A stretch of DNA of 64,000 bases, taken from contig JALHJL010000010.1 in the NCBI GenBank assembly GCA_022839625.1, positions 26,081 through 90,080 of the forward strand, read 5' to 3'. The notes beneath the pieces are model-generated. The model saw nothing but the letters and a program-made list of their open reading frames with translations, did no database searches and was not told the origin of the DNA. Below are positions 62,828 to 64,000 of the stretch, piece after piece; position 1 is the first letter of the stretch, and every line of letters begins with the position of its first letter. The stretch is from Phycisphaerales bacterium (GTDB lineage: Bacteria > Planctomycetota > Phycisphaerae > UBA1845 > Fen-1342). Position numbers and translations under genes: made by a program.

Positions 62828-64000
62828 ATGTTGCGCTGCGCACACACGCGCCCCATTCTGCCAGGGGCGAAAAGAAATCCCGCGACGTTCCGGCCGGCTT
62901 CAAGATGGACCTTGTTGCAGCGCGAGACGCGGAGCGGCGCGCCGGCGCCGCCAACGAAAGCGACAAAGTGGCATGGCTGGCGGGTCCTCCTGGTGGGCGC
63001 ATGGCTCGCGATTGGCGTACACGCGCTGGCCGACGTTCCAGGCGATGCCGACCTGGATGGGGACGTGGATTTCAACGACTTCGCCCAACTGGCCGCGTGC
63101 CAGGCAGGGCCGGACGTTCCGATCTCTCCCGACTGCCACGAGTTCTTCGATCTTGACTTCGACTTTGACGTGGACATGCCCGACCTGGCCGCCTTCCAGC
63201 GCTGCTTCAGCGGGCAGAACCAGCCCGCGAGCCCCTACTGCGCGAGTCACCTGGCGCGCATCGAGGACGGGTGCCTGCACATCATCGGCACGGCGGCCAG
63301 CACGACGCTGGCCCTGCGATTGCGGGCTGGCGTACCGGCCATCCTCGAGGTCGACGTCGACAACGACGGCTCGGCCGACTTCAGCTTCGACCGCGGCCTG
63401 TTCGACTGCATCGTCGTCGATGCGCGCGGCGGCAACGACCTGATCTGGATCGACGAGGCAAACGGCGTCTTCACCGACACCGAACAGACGACGGTCAACG
63501 GCGGGTATGGCAATGACACGCTGTTTGGCGGCAGCGGCGGAGAGACGTTCAACGGCGGCCCGCAGAACGACGCCGCGTACTTGGGCGCCGGCGACGACCG
63601 CGTAATTGGGGAACCCGACGGCAGCAGCGATTATATCGAGGGCGGCGAGGGCAGCGATGTCGTCGAGGTCAACGGCGGCGAGGCCGCCGAGAACTTCACG
63701 ATCGTCTCCAACGGCACCCGCGTGCGGTTTGACCGGCTCGACCCCGCGCCGTTCTTCCTCGATATCGGCACGTGCGAGAGCTTGGTTCTCTACGCCCATG
63801 GGGGCGACGACTCACTGGCGTGTGCGGGAAACCTGGCGGCCCTGATTCAAATCGCGGCGGACGGCGGGGCCGGCGATGACACGTTGCTGGGCAGCAATGG
63901 AGCCGATCTGCTGCTGGGCGGGGACGGCAACGACTTCATCGACGGCAACCAGGGTAGCGACGTAGTGTTTCTGGGCGCCGGAGACGACGTCTTCCAGTGG
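62828..64000 (+). CDS. Partial secreted protein with N-terminal dockerin-like module and RTX-type repeats
   Basis: The frame is open to the window edge (391 residues so far). A long basic N-terminus ends in a signal helix (about residues 51-68, VLLVGAWLAIGVHALA). Right after it comes a calcium-loop pair, GDADLDGDVDFNDFAQLAAC and DLDFDFDVDMPDLAAFQRCF, a dockerin-like module placed at the N-terminus. From about residue 215, glycine/aspartate nonapeptide-like repeats follow: GGYGNDTLFGGSGG, LGAGDDRVIG, GGAGDDTLLGSNGADLLLGG and DGNDFIDGNQG. These resemble RTX calcium-binding beta-rolls. Export and function are unknown. GGAGAAGAGAG lies before the ATG. Confidence 0.8.
   Translation, partial: MLRCAHTRPILPGAKRNPATFRPASRWTLLQRETRSGAPAPPTKATKWHGWRVLLVGAWLAIGVHALADVPGDADLDGDVDFNDFAQLAACQAGPDVPISPDCHEFFDLDFDFDVDMPDLAAFQRCFSGQNQPASPYCASHLARIEDGCLHIIGTAASTTLALRLRAGVPAILEVDVDNDGSADFSFDRGLFDCIVVDARGGNDLIWIDEANGVFTDTEQTTVNGGYGNDTLFGGSGGETFNGGPQNDAAYLGAGDDRVIGEPDGSSDYIEGGEGSDVVEVNGGEAAENFTIVSNGTRVRFDRLDPAPFFLDIGTCESLVLYAHGGDDSLACAGNLAALIQIAADGGAGDDTLLGSNGADLLLGGDGNDFIDGNQGSDVVFLGAGDDVFQW

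Overview
The window is GC-rich bacterial chromosome, gene-dense on both strands. It most likely comes from a member of the Planctomycetota, probably close to class Phycisphaerae. That is an inference from several traits: three stand-alone pseudopilin-like proteins with the N-terminal [19 protein letters not shown] signature and a C-terminal DGHV-type motif, secreted proteins ending in dockerin-like GD(I/L)N...F.DINPFV repeats, a PEP-CTERM-like anchor, lamin-tail-domain exoproteins, REP elements with a RAYT relative, and a bacterial topoisomerase VI B subunit. No rRNA, CRISPR array, prophage or intact transposon was seen.

Layout. Positions 1-9627 (minus strand) hold a type II secretion / pseudopilus operon in the order F, G, H, I, J, K, L(PilM-like), M, followed by a truncated gene with a signal peptide that could be the secretin. 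Many genes overlap by 4 bp. GspE and GspC are absent. Positions 9880-12590 carry a conserved hypothetical, a membrane PIN-TRAM protein and an AlkA-type glycosylase. Positions 13284-20665 are an exoprotein island: two dockerin-tailed proteins, a lamin-tail/PEP-CTERM protein, a pseudopilin-like protein and a beta-propeller phytase relative. Positions 21095-31630 carry Rnk, topoisomerase VI B, a membrane glycosyltransferase, a FixL/FixJ-like pair, a Deg protease and a Spy-like periplasmic protein. Positions 31770-36605 carry a Ktr/Trk potassium uptake pair, a NYN nuclease, a PilZ protein and UbiD.

Positions 36621-37290 are a RAYT transposase broken by a TAG codon and flanked by its own REP sequences. 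Positions 38964-45884 are a translation block: promoter, tRNA-His, hisS, infB, DUF503, rbfA and an HhH-type protein with a basic tail. Positions 46068-54872 carry a giant TPR protein, kdsD, FapA/DUF342, CheX, CheR and CheB. The remainder holds a UAP1-type nucleotidyltransferase, a pseudopilin-like protein with a strong promoter and terminator, PilT, an EamA transporter, a TPR protein and the start of an RTX-type exoprotein.

The genes suggest a cell that invests in surface export (pseudopilus, PilT, exoproteins with Ca-binding modules) with second-messenger and methylation-type signalling nearby (PilZ, CheR/CheB/CheX). The least ordinary signals are: a tRNA-His without the usual G-1:C73 pair beside a HisRS that resembles the alphaproteobacterial/eukaryotic type; topoisomerase VI B without an adjacent A subunit; and several families of nested-palindrome repeats that sit flush against stop codons and in two cases lie inside coding sequence.
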